A DNA stretch of 64,000 nucleotides, from contig VWYX01001227.1 in the NCBI GenBank assembly GCA_013396525.1, forward strand, positions 155,490 through 219,489. Direction: 5' to 3'. Below are positions 24,984 through 35,888 of this stretch, in pieces. The DNA comes from Chaetorhynchus papuensis. Lineage: Eukaryota; Chordata; Aves; Passeriformes; Rhipiduridae. The notes beneath the pieces are model-generated. The model saw only the letters and a list, made by a program, of their open reading frames with translations, was not told the origin of the DNA and searched no databases. A program made the translations under genes and the position numbers. Every line of letters begins with the position of its first letter. Position 1 is the stretch's first letter.

Positions 24984-26833
24984 GCCAACCAGGTTGAAAA
25001 GAGGCTCAGATATTGGTGCTATTCCTGGATCACTGTTACAATACCACTTCTACCTCCTCCTTTTTTGTTCATTAATAGTTGCTGTTGATTTTGCTTGAGA
25101 GAGCAGCAATTCAGCAACATATCAGACACATGTATCCAAAACCCTGAGGGTTTAATATGAATGAAATCATTGAATGTCTTGTCAATAATGCCAAAGTCTG
25201 GCAAGTATCAGCAGACCGATGAGAAAAAGAGTATTCATGATCTTCTAGCCTTCCTCCTAAATCTGTCAAGGCTCTTCTGTACCCTCTGAAGTGCTGTAAA
25301 ATTTATCCTCAGGAAGGATCCCAGGCTGATAGCTCATCTTTTCTTACTTCCAGAAAGCTGAGCCTACCCTGAAACTGTGGGGTTTCCATTACAGCACCCT
25401 CCCCTGCAACTGGCCTACTCCTCACAACATCTTCTAGCAATTTTGTCTTGGCAGGTTTTCTGCAAGGAAGCAGACTGCAAGAAGCAGCCGTATTCTCCTA
25501 AAACACATCTCTATAAAAAAATAGTTGGGGTCCTGTGAGTTCAAACAAATACTCCTCAACTGTTTTTCTTTGCATGGAAAGCTCAATATCTGGCTCCTCT
25601 GAAAAGCCAGAGTGCAGATGTTGAGGTATTGCTTGAAAAATTCAGCTTCTGCTGTTTCTCAGCATTGGGTGCACACCCTTCCCAGCACATGTGACCTCAC
25701 GGCAACACGCACACCCAGCTGAGGCTTCAGCAGCTTCACAGGTCAAAATAAACACAATAAACCACAGAAAATTCAATATCTGCTGCACAAGATACTCGCC
25801 TTTTCTTCAAGGGAGGCTCTGTTTAACAGACTTTCTGCTTTATTTTTTATGACAGCATCTGTCTCATTTTATCAGGCTTTTTTTTCCAGCAGCATACAGA
25901 GCCTTCTGCGGCTCGCTTTCAAGTCGGATTTGGTGCTCACTTGCACCGTTAAAACAACAAATCATGAAAATAAGATGCTGGCAAGCAGGCAAGGGATTGA
26001 GACTGTCCATGTCTGCAGAGCTGACAAGGTATGGTTCCATCATCTCTGTCCACCAAGGGCTTACTGGTGGCATGGAAGCACACCGGAATCACTTGGATGG
26101 GAAGCAGCACCCCAGATCAATGGGATTCCCAAAACCTGGAAGGGATGCAGAGGTGCCCTGGAGTCTGCTGCTTCTTCCACGTGGCCCCAGGATTTCCATT
26201 TGTAGCAGAGCCATTGTCATTGCCACCTTCTCTGCTTCTACATCTTCTCATGCCAGTTTGCTGGCAGTATTAGGAAATGGTAATCTCTATTTGCTGTCTG
26301 CTTTATTTCTCACTTACTTTGTTTTATTTTTACTTAGTCTTCTTCTTCTTCCTCCCCTTATTGCCTTCTTTTCTCAACTGTGTAACTGCATCAATATTTA
26401 AAGCTCTTTAAAGATTAAATTACATGTACAAAGAAAAGAAAGGCAGCAGGCTAAAGATATATCAATTATTATTGCCTCACGATAACAGTAATGACAAAAT
26501 ATAGATCAGCTGCAGCTTCTAAAACATTTCCCCAAAAAGGATGGATTTTTCCTCTACCAGCATTAAAGGAGAATTTCATGCCCCCATTGTGGCCTGTTTG
26601 CTTTCTTCTGTTTCCACTGTAGCACAGACCCCAACAAGCTTGTGTGCCCAAAGAGCCACAGACAAAAACCCCTGCTCTGTCCCTCTGTCCATCCACTGTA
26701 CATGCCCTGATTACCTGGGGCATTAGTGAGCTCTCAGCTCAGGACTTGCTGTAATAGCATAACTTCATGAGGGCTATTGGGGGATTAATTCAATAAGCTC
26801 AAAGCCAAATGCACTTCTGCCCATACTTTCCAA
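24984..26833. other. single-copy noncoding spacer between two repeat copies
   Basis: 1.85 kb between the two copies of the 119-136 bp repeat. No exon recognised. Pyrimidine-rich TCTTCTTCTTCCTCCCC lies at about 26338-26358. Confidence 0.4.
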
Positions 26834-26969
26834 AATTTTAATGCAGGTGCAGGACGCGTGGAAAGCAGCACGTCACCTTTAAACAGCATTTCACTTCCTA
26901 AGGAAAATAAACACAAGAGCAAAAAAGCAAACAAACAAACAACAACAAAAAAAGCCCTTTCTTACACAC
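26834..26969. repeat. unidentified interspersed repeat, copy 2
   Basis: 136-bp partner of 24865-24983. It is longer because an AAAC/AAC stretch has expanded in its A-rich part (26931-26952). The reading frame passing through both copies gives a shared peptide, SSTSPLNSISL, but in copy 2 the frame starts at GTG, not ATG. I take the similarity to be DNA-level repeat identity, not shared coding. Confidence 0.85.
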
Positions 26970-28221
26970 AGTTTTCCCCCAGCATACAGAAAGCAAAATG
27001 GAAGAAAAACAGCCTTTGCCCTGGACTGAAATCCATCCCACGCAGCAGACAAGTTGAAATGAAAACACAGCCAGTTCCAGACCCACAGTGCTGGCAGGAA
27101 CCCTGGGGGATCACCTCATCTATGCCCAGGGCACAAGACAGGACCAAGCCCACCCCAACAGACTGGCCTGACCAGCACAGACCCAACTCCAGCCAGGAAG
27201 AAGCCTCCATCCCCCAAGGCCAGCTGCTCCTGTGCTCCCCCAGCCCAGCACATGCTGCCCAGGAATGTTCTTTTGAGCCTGTGAGATCCTTGAGAAAGTC
27301 GTTCACCACTCCCCAGGTCTGTCCCTGGGGTAAGAAAGGATGGATAACTTATTGCTTTTTCATACAACACCACTAAGCTGATCCCCCTGCCAGCCTGGGG
27401 GTGGTACCATCCGACTGCCTCACACTTCACCATCGAGAACTGGTCACGTTTTAACTTAGGATGCTAACAGGCCTTGTGCAGAAAAAAGAGAACAATAGTC
27501 TGCATTTACTAACATTGGCTCTTTACATATTCTCCCTAAACAGTTTTTAAACATCACTGAGCAGCTGCCACCCAAGACTCACCTCTCAAAAAGAAAAATC
27601 CTGCCACATCCTTATCTTTCCAAGCCACTTAATCCCTCTGCCCAGATTCAGAGAACCCACCCAGCCATCCACATTTACCAGCCAGTCACCAGACAGGAGG
27701 GAAAGGTTCAGTGTAGGGGATAGAAGTTTTCCCCAGCAGACACCAAACAATGTCTGTGCCAAGCCAAATAACCAATGGAATGGTGGGGAAATGTCATCCC
27801 AGACTGGTTGTGTCCAGAAGTATAAATTCACATTAAAGAGGAGCCTCAATTCCAATGCCCTGCTATTTTCAGAAGCACCATTTGTGTTTGCAGGTGGCTG
27901 GTGCTGTCCCTGCCAACCTGCTCTACTCCTCCTGACAGCTCTCCACTCCTCACATCCCCACTGTGCTGCCCAGGGATGAGAGATGCCTTCTGAAAGTCAC
28001 TGTCACAGGGAGAAGAGACAGACACGAAGATAAACGTGCATGAAAACTGGCAAGTTACACAGAACTTTTCTCAAAGGTGCAAAAATAGGAAGCTGGGAAT
28101 AAGTTACTTGGAAGCTAAGCCTAGCATGAAGTTTGAAGACAAAAAAGGGCCGAATGCCAGTGAGAAAATTCTTTGAAGGCTTCTCACAAGGGCCCTCGGA
28201 CCACTTTGGTCGCAGTCTGGT

Positions 28222-28233
28222 GCCTCCTCGTGG
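28222..28233 (-). promoter_or_regulatory. CTCF-like binding motif
   Basis: The minus strand reads CCACGAGGAGGCAC, close to the known CTCF core (CCASYAGRKGGCRS) with two departures at degenerate positions. The surrounding 80 bp contain about six CpG dinucleotides in otherwise CpG-poor DNA, which is consistent with a protected, unmethylated site. This is a motif match only. Confidence 0.35.
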
Positions 28234-28532
28234 TCACCTGCAGCCGCAACGACAGTCAGTGTTTTCCCGATGTTGTGTTACAAAATGTTGTCACACAAGA
28301 TTCCCACCAGCCATGGGGCTTCCCACAGCTGTAGAGGCAAAACGACATGGGCAGGACACAGAAGCTCACAACAGACACAGGATAATTGCTGCATTTCAAT
28401 GAGCTGGGCAAAACAAAGCCTTCTTTGGTAGAAGGAAATTACTGATGTCACTCACAGAGGTAAAACACAGTTGGGTAGGAAGGAAAGAAATCCTCTCCAG
28501 ACAGGATTTTCAGTGGTTTTGAGGTTAAAAGC

Positions 28533-28547
28533 GGGGGGGGGGGGGGG
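28533..28547 (+). repeat. 15-bp poly-G run
   Basis: Fifteen consecutive G. It is rare in vertebrate DNA, likely length-polymorphic and prone to assembly error. It may form G-quadruplex-like structure. Confidence 0.9.
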
Positions 28548-30050
28548 TCTAAAATTGTTAAAATCATTGTATTCAGTGTATTTACATATTCAGCTGGGAA
28601 AGCTTTGTAGCTCAGTGTTCTGGAATTGTATTGGGAAAATTTAAGAAGAAGGAGCCTTTTACAGCTAAAAGATGGGATCTGAATCAGCAATGCAGCCAGC
28701 CATAAAAAGTAGGGAAGACATTATAACATCCAAGTATTTTGGTTTACCTGCCCCAGCAGCATGGAGGAAGAGGAGTCTCTGTAGCTTCTTGGCCCCCTCG
28801 GGGTTTCACAAGGGGCACGTTTAAGCTTTTCACCCTAACCTTTAAGTTAAAAGAAAATCTACACTGCAGCCTCCAGCCTTCCAGAGCTCCTGATGGAAAA
28901 AAGGCCACCGAGTTCTCCAGTCTTCCCTGGGATTTGCTCCTGAGAGCTTAGAAACTGCAGGTTTGTGTGCCTGGTTTGCACTAGAGCACCAGGAGCCAAG
29001 TGTGAGGGTAATGCTCTGCAGATGGTGCCAGATGGATGCCAGACAAACTCTTCATTTACTCCCCAGGACAACCACTAAGCTTTTGCTTCCTGGTCAAACT
29101 CCCAAGGCATCCAACAAGAGCAGTTTACTAGCTAGAAGGATGTGTTTTTTAAGTGCCAGTTCAGGTCTTAAGTTTGCTTATTCTCCTCACGTAGCACAAC
29201 TGGCAGAAGTAACAGAGCGAGATCAAAAGGAAAAGAAGCTACATGAGAAAAGACGAAGTATGAAATGATGCTGGTAACAGACAAGCTGCAATTCATGATC
29301 AAAGGGATGAATCTGGCCAATAAAGAAGTGTCTTCCCCCATTTCTGAAAGGAAGAATTTGTTGTTTGCCCTCATATCACGCAATCCTTTCAAGTGCAGCT
29401 ATATTAGGTAGCTGAAAGGAAAAAAAACATAAAACAGAGCACCTCAAATTTTGTCTATTTTGCTTTAATCACCATGAAAGAGGGTTCTCCTGGGATCTCA
29501 GTGCTTTCCCATTCATGTTATGTATAATCCACAAAACAAATAATCAAACCCCAGAGCATTTTCCATTCCAGCTGAACAAGGAGAGTGTCAAAACAGCGTC
29601 TCCTGACCATTACCAGCTCAAAACAAAGGCTTCTCAGCAGCCTGATCAGCACTGCATGCCCCACACCTTTCCCCTCCACAGTCACAGAGTGGATCTGTGA
29701 GACAGAAAACTTCCCATCACCCTCTCCCAGGGAAGGCAGCACCCGCCCCATGGGGCCCTGGTGCCTTGAATTCAGATGGAGCAAGAGGTTCAGAGAGAGC
29801 TTCAGGTGGTGGAAGCACATGGAAAGAAATGGTTTTCCACCCATGCAAACTGACCTCAAAGACTGAGAAAGGAAAAGTGCCTCAAGACCCTCTTCCTCTG
29901 ACCCATGAGCAGCTCTGCAATGAGAAGGCTGCCTCCAGGTCTGTTGCTGGTGCTCAGGTGAGCAAAAGAGATCTCCCCATTGGAGTCCCGCAGCACCTCC
30001 GCCTAGGAATGGACTTTTGGGCCCCAGGGAAAAGGAGAAATCTTCACTGC

Positions 30051-30160
30051 TTGAAAAAAAAAAGAAAACCAAAATTAAAAAAAAAAAACCACAACAACCA
30101 AAAAAACCCCAAAACAAAAACCCCACAAACAAACAAAAAACCTCCCCCAAAACCAACAGA
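30051..30160. repeat. A/C-rich low-complexity tract
   Basis: Interrupted A runs with CC, CCCC and CAAACAAAC spacers. Simple low-complexity sequence that generates spurious open frames on both strands. Confidence 0.85.
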
Positions 30161-31297
30161 ATTTAATATTTCACTGTTCAGACAAAGGCAAAACAAACCA
30201 AATATTTAGAAATCTTCACTTTAGCTTTTAAAGTCTCAAACACCATTCACCTCCCATCTTATTTCTTAAGGGTGATAGAGTGCACCCCTCTGGCCACAGG
30301 ACACTGTGGAGACTGGCAGCATCAGGGTGAAATCTCGACTGCCATGCCAAAGACCAGGCAGGCAGCATCAGAGTTTCTGTGACACCTGCCTGGCCTCAGT
30401 GAGCTGTGGATTTCCCCCTCTCTCTCTACCCCATGCCAGAAACGGGTCCAGGCCCATCTCCCAACTTCAGGCAAGGTTAATGCCAGAAGCAGCACCAGCA
30501 CCGCCTTCCTTGGTGTGTGCAGCTCCCTTGTGCTCTGACCTTTGGTGTCAGAGTCAGAAAAATGTTTCAGCATTCCCTGCTGAAATGGATGGTCTCCCAG
30601 CACACCTGAGCATGGAGATTTTGCATAGAGAAGTTCATCAGCCTGACATCAGCAATGACTAATGGGCAGTCTGCAAAGCTGAGCTTTCAAAGGCTTCGTG
30701 TTCCCATGGGAAGGACCAAGTTTTGCAAATCCTGGGCTCATACTTCTGTTTGACCACAACCCACTGTGCAGAAAACTTTCAAAATCCAAAAGAAAAGGCT
30801 GAAGATTTTAGATTCTGTTTTGCTTTTCAGCGTCGGCTTTGAATCACACAGAATGTGCTTGTGGAACAGAAATTTCCAAGCAATTTGATGTTTGCATGCC
30901 AAGAATTTTCGGTGTGATTGTTCCTGAACAGAAGGTGAACGTTAGAGAGCACATTAAAGGGAAATGTGCCAGAACCATTGGAATGAGTTCCTCTGTTCCT
31001 GCTGACGGTGGCCAAGACATCCCCACAGAAAGCTGAACTTCTTCATTCTGGACCTCCAGAGAGAAAACAGCTCCTCTGACAATCTCTGCTGTGCTACCAG
31101 ATCAAACAGCTCATTTTAGCTCTTCTTCCCTCATGTATGAGCTCTTACCTACTTAAATAAACCACTCTGAGGCATCTACTGTTCTTTGGGGCTGCACTTG
31201 ACTTCAGGGCAGCTCCCACCTCTGTACAAGCCCCATGCCACCTATTGTAGCACCAATCATTCCAGCGTAAATTTGGACTGAATATGTTTTTATAAAT

Positions 31298-31676
31298 TGT
31301 AGGGTTACACCATGGGTGTTATAAAAAGCAGGCCTAGAATAAGCTTCTTCCCTAGGCCCAGAGGTAACCACGGAAACACATCCAGGTCACCTGAGATGGG
31401 CTGGAAAAGAGGACTCTGGGTTTATGGCCTTCTTGACCAATTGCCTGGGAAGATTGTGGTTTGTGACCTTATAGGGAATTGGTTACCCATTACCATAATA
31501 GGTAACATCTAGGCAATACCCCAGGTGACTGGGGGATACTCTGGGATTTATTCTTCCTGTTTATATGAGGTTATAGCCTGTTTGTGGGCTGGTATTTAGG
31601 GAATGGTCACTGCACAATAAACATCTTTGCACTTCTACATCTTGTGTGAAGTCTATGCCCCAGTGTGAATACTGCA
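31298..31676 (+). mobile_element. solo LTR, family 1, copy d, with 6-bp TSD
   Basis: 379 bp starting TGTAGGGTTACACC and ending GAATACTGCA, flanked by a perfect 6-bp duplication ATAAAT (31292-31297 and 31677-31682). It is the only family 1 copy on the plus strand. A TATA-like TTTATAT lies at 31560-31566 and AATAAA at 31616-31621, about 50 bp apart. That spacing implies a short R region, with U3 occupying most of the LTR. No internal genes follow or precede it. Confidence 0.95.
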
Positions 31677-33733
31677 ATAAATGTTTTCTTTATATATTTT
31701 GGTCACCTGATAAATAATTGGCAAACAACAAGTGACTCCTGGTACCCAGGCTGGTGGTTCTGCTCAGGGTTGGGGTTTGTTTCCTAGGGCAGACTACAGT
31801 TACTGCTGTAGGATAATATTTTAAAAAAATCGTTTCGTACTTGACAGGATTGAAGAGAAAACACTGTTCAAGCTCAGGCAGGGAGAGGCCATTGTGAGAT
31901 AGGGCAGAGTTTATGCTGGAGAAAGGACAGTATGGAGGCAGAAGGTGAGAAATGGAATAAAGAATAGAACCCCCATTTTTTCCCCTTCTGTGTGCCAAAA
32001 TACAAGGCACTCCTTTTTCCTTTGACAATAAAGGTTTGTACTTCACAGCATGCCCTTCTACTAATGACTATTTTTTAACTAAACATCCTGATTTATTGAA
32101 AAGGTTTTTGTTCTTATCCAGGTTTTTTTGTTGTCAATCAGTTTTTCTTTAAAACAGAGAAGTACCACCAAAAATAGGTCTCTAGGGGAAGAAGTGCTTG
32201 ATTATTGAGGCCCTTCCGTTAGAAGAGCAGTTACACACTTCAATAATTCCCTCCTAACTCATGTAAAACATTGATAAGGCACATTATTCTAAAAAATTAT
32301 CCTAGAGACAACTTTTTTTTTCATTCAACACAAGTTTAATGTGCTTTCTCTAAGAAGCAGCAAAAGGGAATGATTTTTATTCATGCTCTTGTCTCTTTAC
32401 CCACTTCTATTGAAAGTCAGTGAGCGTCAATGTTGGTGCCACTGGTTTTAAGAAAAAAAAAAAACCAGAAAAGAAATCTTGACAGAAACCCATTACAGCC
32501 AAGCCTGAAAAAATCTGAGCCACTTTCTGTTGCTGACAAAAATCTGAGCAGAGCTGCAGCCCCCACCCAGCAGCACCTTTGACCTGCGCAGCAAATTCTG
32601 AGGGACCCGAGACATGTATCCTTCTGAAATGCCACACTCCTCCTTAACATGGAATTTGACAGCATTATGGCATGTATAATTCCTCAGGTTTATATCTGCC
32701 CGCCTGCACTAAGAGCTTGGAGATACAAGAGTATAATACGGGATTATAATCCTTGTTGCAAAACTGAGCTCTTTGGAACTTCCTGCACCCAAAAAAAGTC
32801 CAACCTCGATTAATAATTCATCTGCACAAGGAAGGGACAATATTTGCTTTACAGTGCAAGTTTGGGGGCTGATTTTTATGGCCTGGAATGTCTAAAGAAG
32901 TATTCGTAAAATAGCAAAATATAAGGCATATCCTGGCAGGCTAATTTTAGAAAACTAAATTATCAAGTTTTAACATTAAAGCTAAAGCTGGAGCAGTACA
33001 GGATTAAGCAGAGACACAATAATGTCTCCACTTTAAAACTTATTAAACGTTTGCTCTTTAAAGTAAAATTTTACTTTTGTAATCTCTCCATTCAGAGAAG
33101 AGTTTGGGGAAATATTCGTGCGCACAGTCTGACAGCTGAATCACCTCCTTTTGCTGCGCATCCCATTTGCTTTTCCTGTATTATTCACTACCGCAGAGAC
33201 ACAGTGATTTAACATTAATTTAATTTACATATATTAAATGTGCTCAGAGTATTTGCACAGCTTGACTGGAACTATGGGACCAGCTTTCCAAATTCAGATA
33301 AAATTTCCAAATTCATGGCAAAGCCCACAGGATGCAGTTATTTTGCTAAGCTGGCTGTGGAAGAGAGTCACTTCTTAACTCCTCAAATTTAACTATTCAT
33401 GGAGAGTTAATTACTTCTGTTCTGCATATCAGCAACAGCTGACAAGCCTTATGCATTAGCATCTTTTTCCTTTGTCAGACCCTTTCTCTGCATCTGTGTC
33501 TGCCTCAAAGCTTTTCAGAAAGTTTCTGTGTTGATCAATAGCATTTTCCTTTTGAAAATCATACAACTGGGTGATTATAAAAAAAGATCATCATGTTTTG
33601 AGAGCAGAGGGAATCTGGACTTTCACAGTCACCTTTTTTGCTCCTTGCATCAGTGTAGGTCTAGGTCTGTAATGCTAAGTATTCCAAGTCCCATTCCCTG
33701 TCTCCCTGCACCACTCGGGGAGGAGGCAGAGCT

Positions 33734-33755
33734 GGGAAGGAGGGAGGGGTGGGGG
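33734..33755 (+). other. G-quadruplex motif
   Basis: GGGAAGGAGGGAGGGG followed by TGGGGG gives four G runs of at least three with loops of 4, 1 and 1 bases. That meets the usual criterion for a stable quadruplex. No promoter is evident beside it. Confidence 0.6.
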
Positions 33756-34170
33756 AAAGGTGTTTCTAAGGTTTTATTTCACTTCTCATTATCCTGCTCT
33801 GATTTTGTTAGCAATAAATTAAATTAATATCTCTAATTCAAGCCTGTTTTGCCCATGACAGTATTTAATGAGAGATCTCTCTGCCAGTCCTTATGTCAAC
33901 CTTTGCTTATATTTCCTTTCCCCTGTCCAGCTGTGGAGGGCAGTAAGAGAGGGGCTTTCGTGGCTGCCTGGAATCCAGCCAGGGCCAACCCCTTACACCA
34001 CAGAAGGACCACCAGTGCCTGGCCACCAACAGGCAGGTTTAGTAGAAGGTTAAAGCCACCAGTCTACAAGGAATGCATGTGAAGGAGATCAGGGGATCTC
34101 AAGAACGTTGCCAGGGTCCTAAGTGTCTGTAAAAGTAGGAACATGTATGATTTAATGCATGGAACCACCT

Positions 34171-34199
34171 AGACTAGCCACACTCCATGTGGCTAGTCT
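34171..34199. repeat. perfect hairpin, 12-bp stem
   Basis: AGACTAGCCACA, then a 5-base loop CTCCA, then TGTGGCTAGTCT, which is the exact reverse complement. A short T run follows. Too short for a microRNA precursor, and no gene adjoins it. Confidence 0.9.
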
Positions 34200-35648
34200 T
34201 TTCAGTACAGAAGGGAATTTGTGCAGTTTTTGCCAGTCTCACCTGAGGAAACTGGTTTTGGTCTCCAAATATGGTGATGTCTTTCACTCTGAGTCACACT
34301 GAGCAAGACACACAAGCACCACTGTCTCCTGGGTTTAGGTATAGCCCGAAGAAAAATAAATTCCTTTTTGGTTTCAGCAAGAAACCAGCTGAGGCGTAAG
34401 GCATGGATTAGTACAATATCAATACAATGCAAACAGCAAACCAGTCTGCTTCTGCAGCCCCTCAGAAATACTTATACACGAGCCACAAGTTCTATTTCCT
34501 ATTTACATGGATTTCTCAGTTGTGTTATAAAATCCCTTGTATAAATTCATGAACTTCTATCACAGATTTCAAGTCCTTTTCCTCAGCAATTTGCAGGGTT
34601 GTGTGCTGTGTCCCCCAGCTCCCTTGAACTTCATCTTTAGGATGGCTGGAAACCTTCTACTCTGCAAATTGGTGGCATATGAATTGAAGCAGTTCATTCT
34701 GTGCCAGTAGTACTCCTTCAGTTGTGACTTTTTTAATTCAGCAGCCTGTAGTAATCTTAAAATTTCAGAGCGGTGGTGGCCAGCCTCTTTCATCTCTGCC
34801 ACAGATGTAAAGAAAACTGGAACAAGCAGCAGAATCCCAAGTACAGCCACTCCCTAAACTAAAGCACGTCAAAACCACTTGGTCAGGGGCACCAAAACAA
34901 AGTGGTACAAATACAGTAAGAGGCAAACACAGCTATAAACTTGTGTATGACTCAGTCTGCCAACAGCAGAAATTTAATCAATAACCTACTAAGGAGTCAA
35001 AAGCCTTAATAGTCAGCTGCAAATGTAAAAAAAAAAAATTAAAAAGGTGGAATTCATATAATAACAGCAATAATTAAATATCCCTGTGTTGTCAACACAG
35101 TTTCCAGCAGAAATCGAAAACAAAGCCCCACAGTAGCTACTATGAAGAATGTTAACTCTATCCCAGAAAAAAACAGCATGGTCCTGATGGAAATACCCAC
35201 ATTTCCCTGTTCCCTGTATCTTCTTCAGCAGAATCAGCTACATCAACCTCTGGTCAACCAATACGTTCAGATGCACCGTCCTATCATCTTTTTAAATTCA
35301 GATTCATAAAGCAAGCGAGAAACCATCCCCTGTTGTGCTGTGTAGGCATCAGAGTGGTTCAATATGTTACAAACATCCTCTCATGGCTGGCTTAGGGAGC
35401 AAACCTTTGAGGCTGTGACTTTCCCCAGAGGAAGGGCTGCAAAGGCAGGGCCACGCAGCTGGTTGTGCACTGCTCCTGCCATGGCAGAGAAGCTTTGCAA
35501 GGGGAGACAAGCTTCTTGTGGATGCTGAAAAAGCTTCAGCAGTGAATTTCTTCAGTTCTCTAACATTTTGTGAGAGCTCTGTCTTTCCCATGCAAGCTAA
35601 CTAAAACAATGTTACCGTTTTGTAAACACTGGCACCTGCAGATTGTTT

Positions 35649-35888
35649 TGTCGGATTGCTATGGCTCTAACTAGCAAAATATTTGGGAATGGATGTCTTA
35701 GAATTTGGCCAATCCCCTCAAGGGGTGGATGGCCAGAGGACCAATTACCTTATGCCATTTAACTCACTTTTTGCTAACTAACATAAAAAAGCCTTGGGAA
35801 AAAAAAAACATTAAATCACTTGTTGCCATTGATACCCAACCCTGGACTTCGTGTGGTTTTTCTACCCACCCGCGGTGCGACAGCGACA
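35649..35888 (+). mobile_element. probable solo LTR, single copy in window
   Basis: About 240 bp starting TGTCGGATTG and ending GACAGCGACA, with inverted ends TGTCG/CGACA. A TATA-like CATAAAAAA lies at 35782-35790 and a poly(A)-like ATTAAA at 35810-35815. The 3' part is CpG-containing (ACTTCGTGTGG, CCGCGGTGCGA), as U5 often is. Flanking 4-mers GTTT and GCTT match at three of four bases, so any duplication has decayed. An alternative end at 35882 is possible. The call rests on ends plus signal order, as no second copy is available here for comparison. Confidence 0.5.

Larger units (their letters stand above)
26970..31297. other. single-copy noncoding sequence with low-complexity tracts
   Basis: No exon recognised. 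Contains the CpG/CTCF-like patch near 28195-28275, a run of 15 G at 28533-28547 and an A/C-rich tract at about 30051-30160. The 212-codon frame on the minus strand (29518-30156) runs through that tract and begins with an artificial Phe/Leu/Val-rich stretch. Confidence 0.45.
31677..35648. other. single-copy noncoding sequence
   Basis: No exon recognised. Contains the G-quadruplex motif (33734-33755) and the hairpin (34171-34199). A minus-strand open frame at 34569-34850 looks like a signal peptide plus charged tail, but it begins at GTG directly after a TAG. About 32990-33260 is AT-rich with TTAATTTAATTTACAT-like sequence that could be a conserved noncoding element. Confidence 0.45.

Noticed and set aside
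26858..27376. 172-codon frame sharing a peptide with the frame at 24862-25098
   Set aside because: The shared part is just the DNA repeat at 24865 and 26834. The frame opens at GTG and the remainder is unrelated.
27770..27840. CCAAT, TATA-like and ATTAAA signals in order, suggesting another LTR or a promoter
   Set aside because: No TG...CA ends, inverted termini, duplication or second copy could be found. The signals are common by chance in AT-rich DNA.
29518..30156. 212-codon minus-strand open frame with a hydrophobic N-terminus
   Set aside because: The hydrophobic start is translation of the A/C-rich low-complexity tract at 30051-30160, and the rest has no motif. Composition explains the length.
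34569..34850. 93-codon minus-strand frame resembling a secreted peptide precursor
   Set aside because: The signal-like segment begins at GTG, two codons after TAG. The first ATG lies after the hydrophobic part, so no normal start would produce it. No family recognised.
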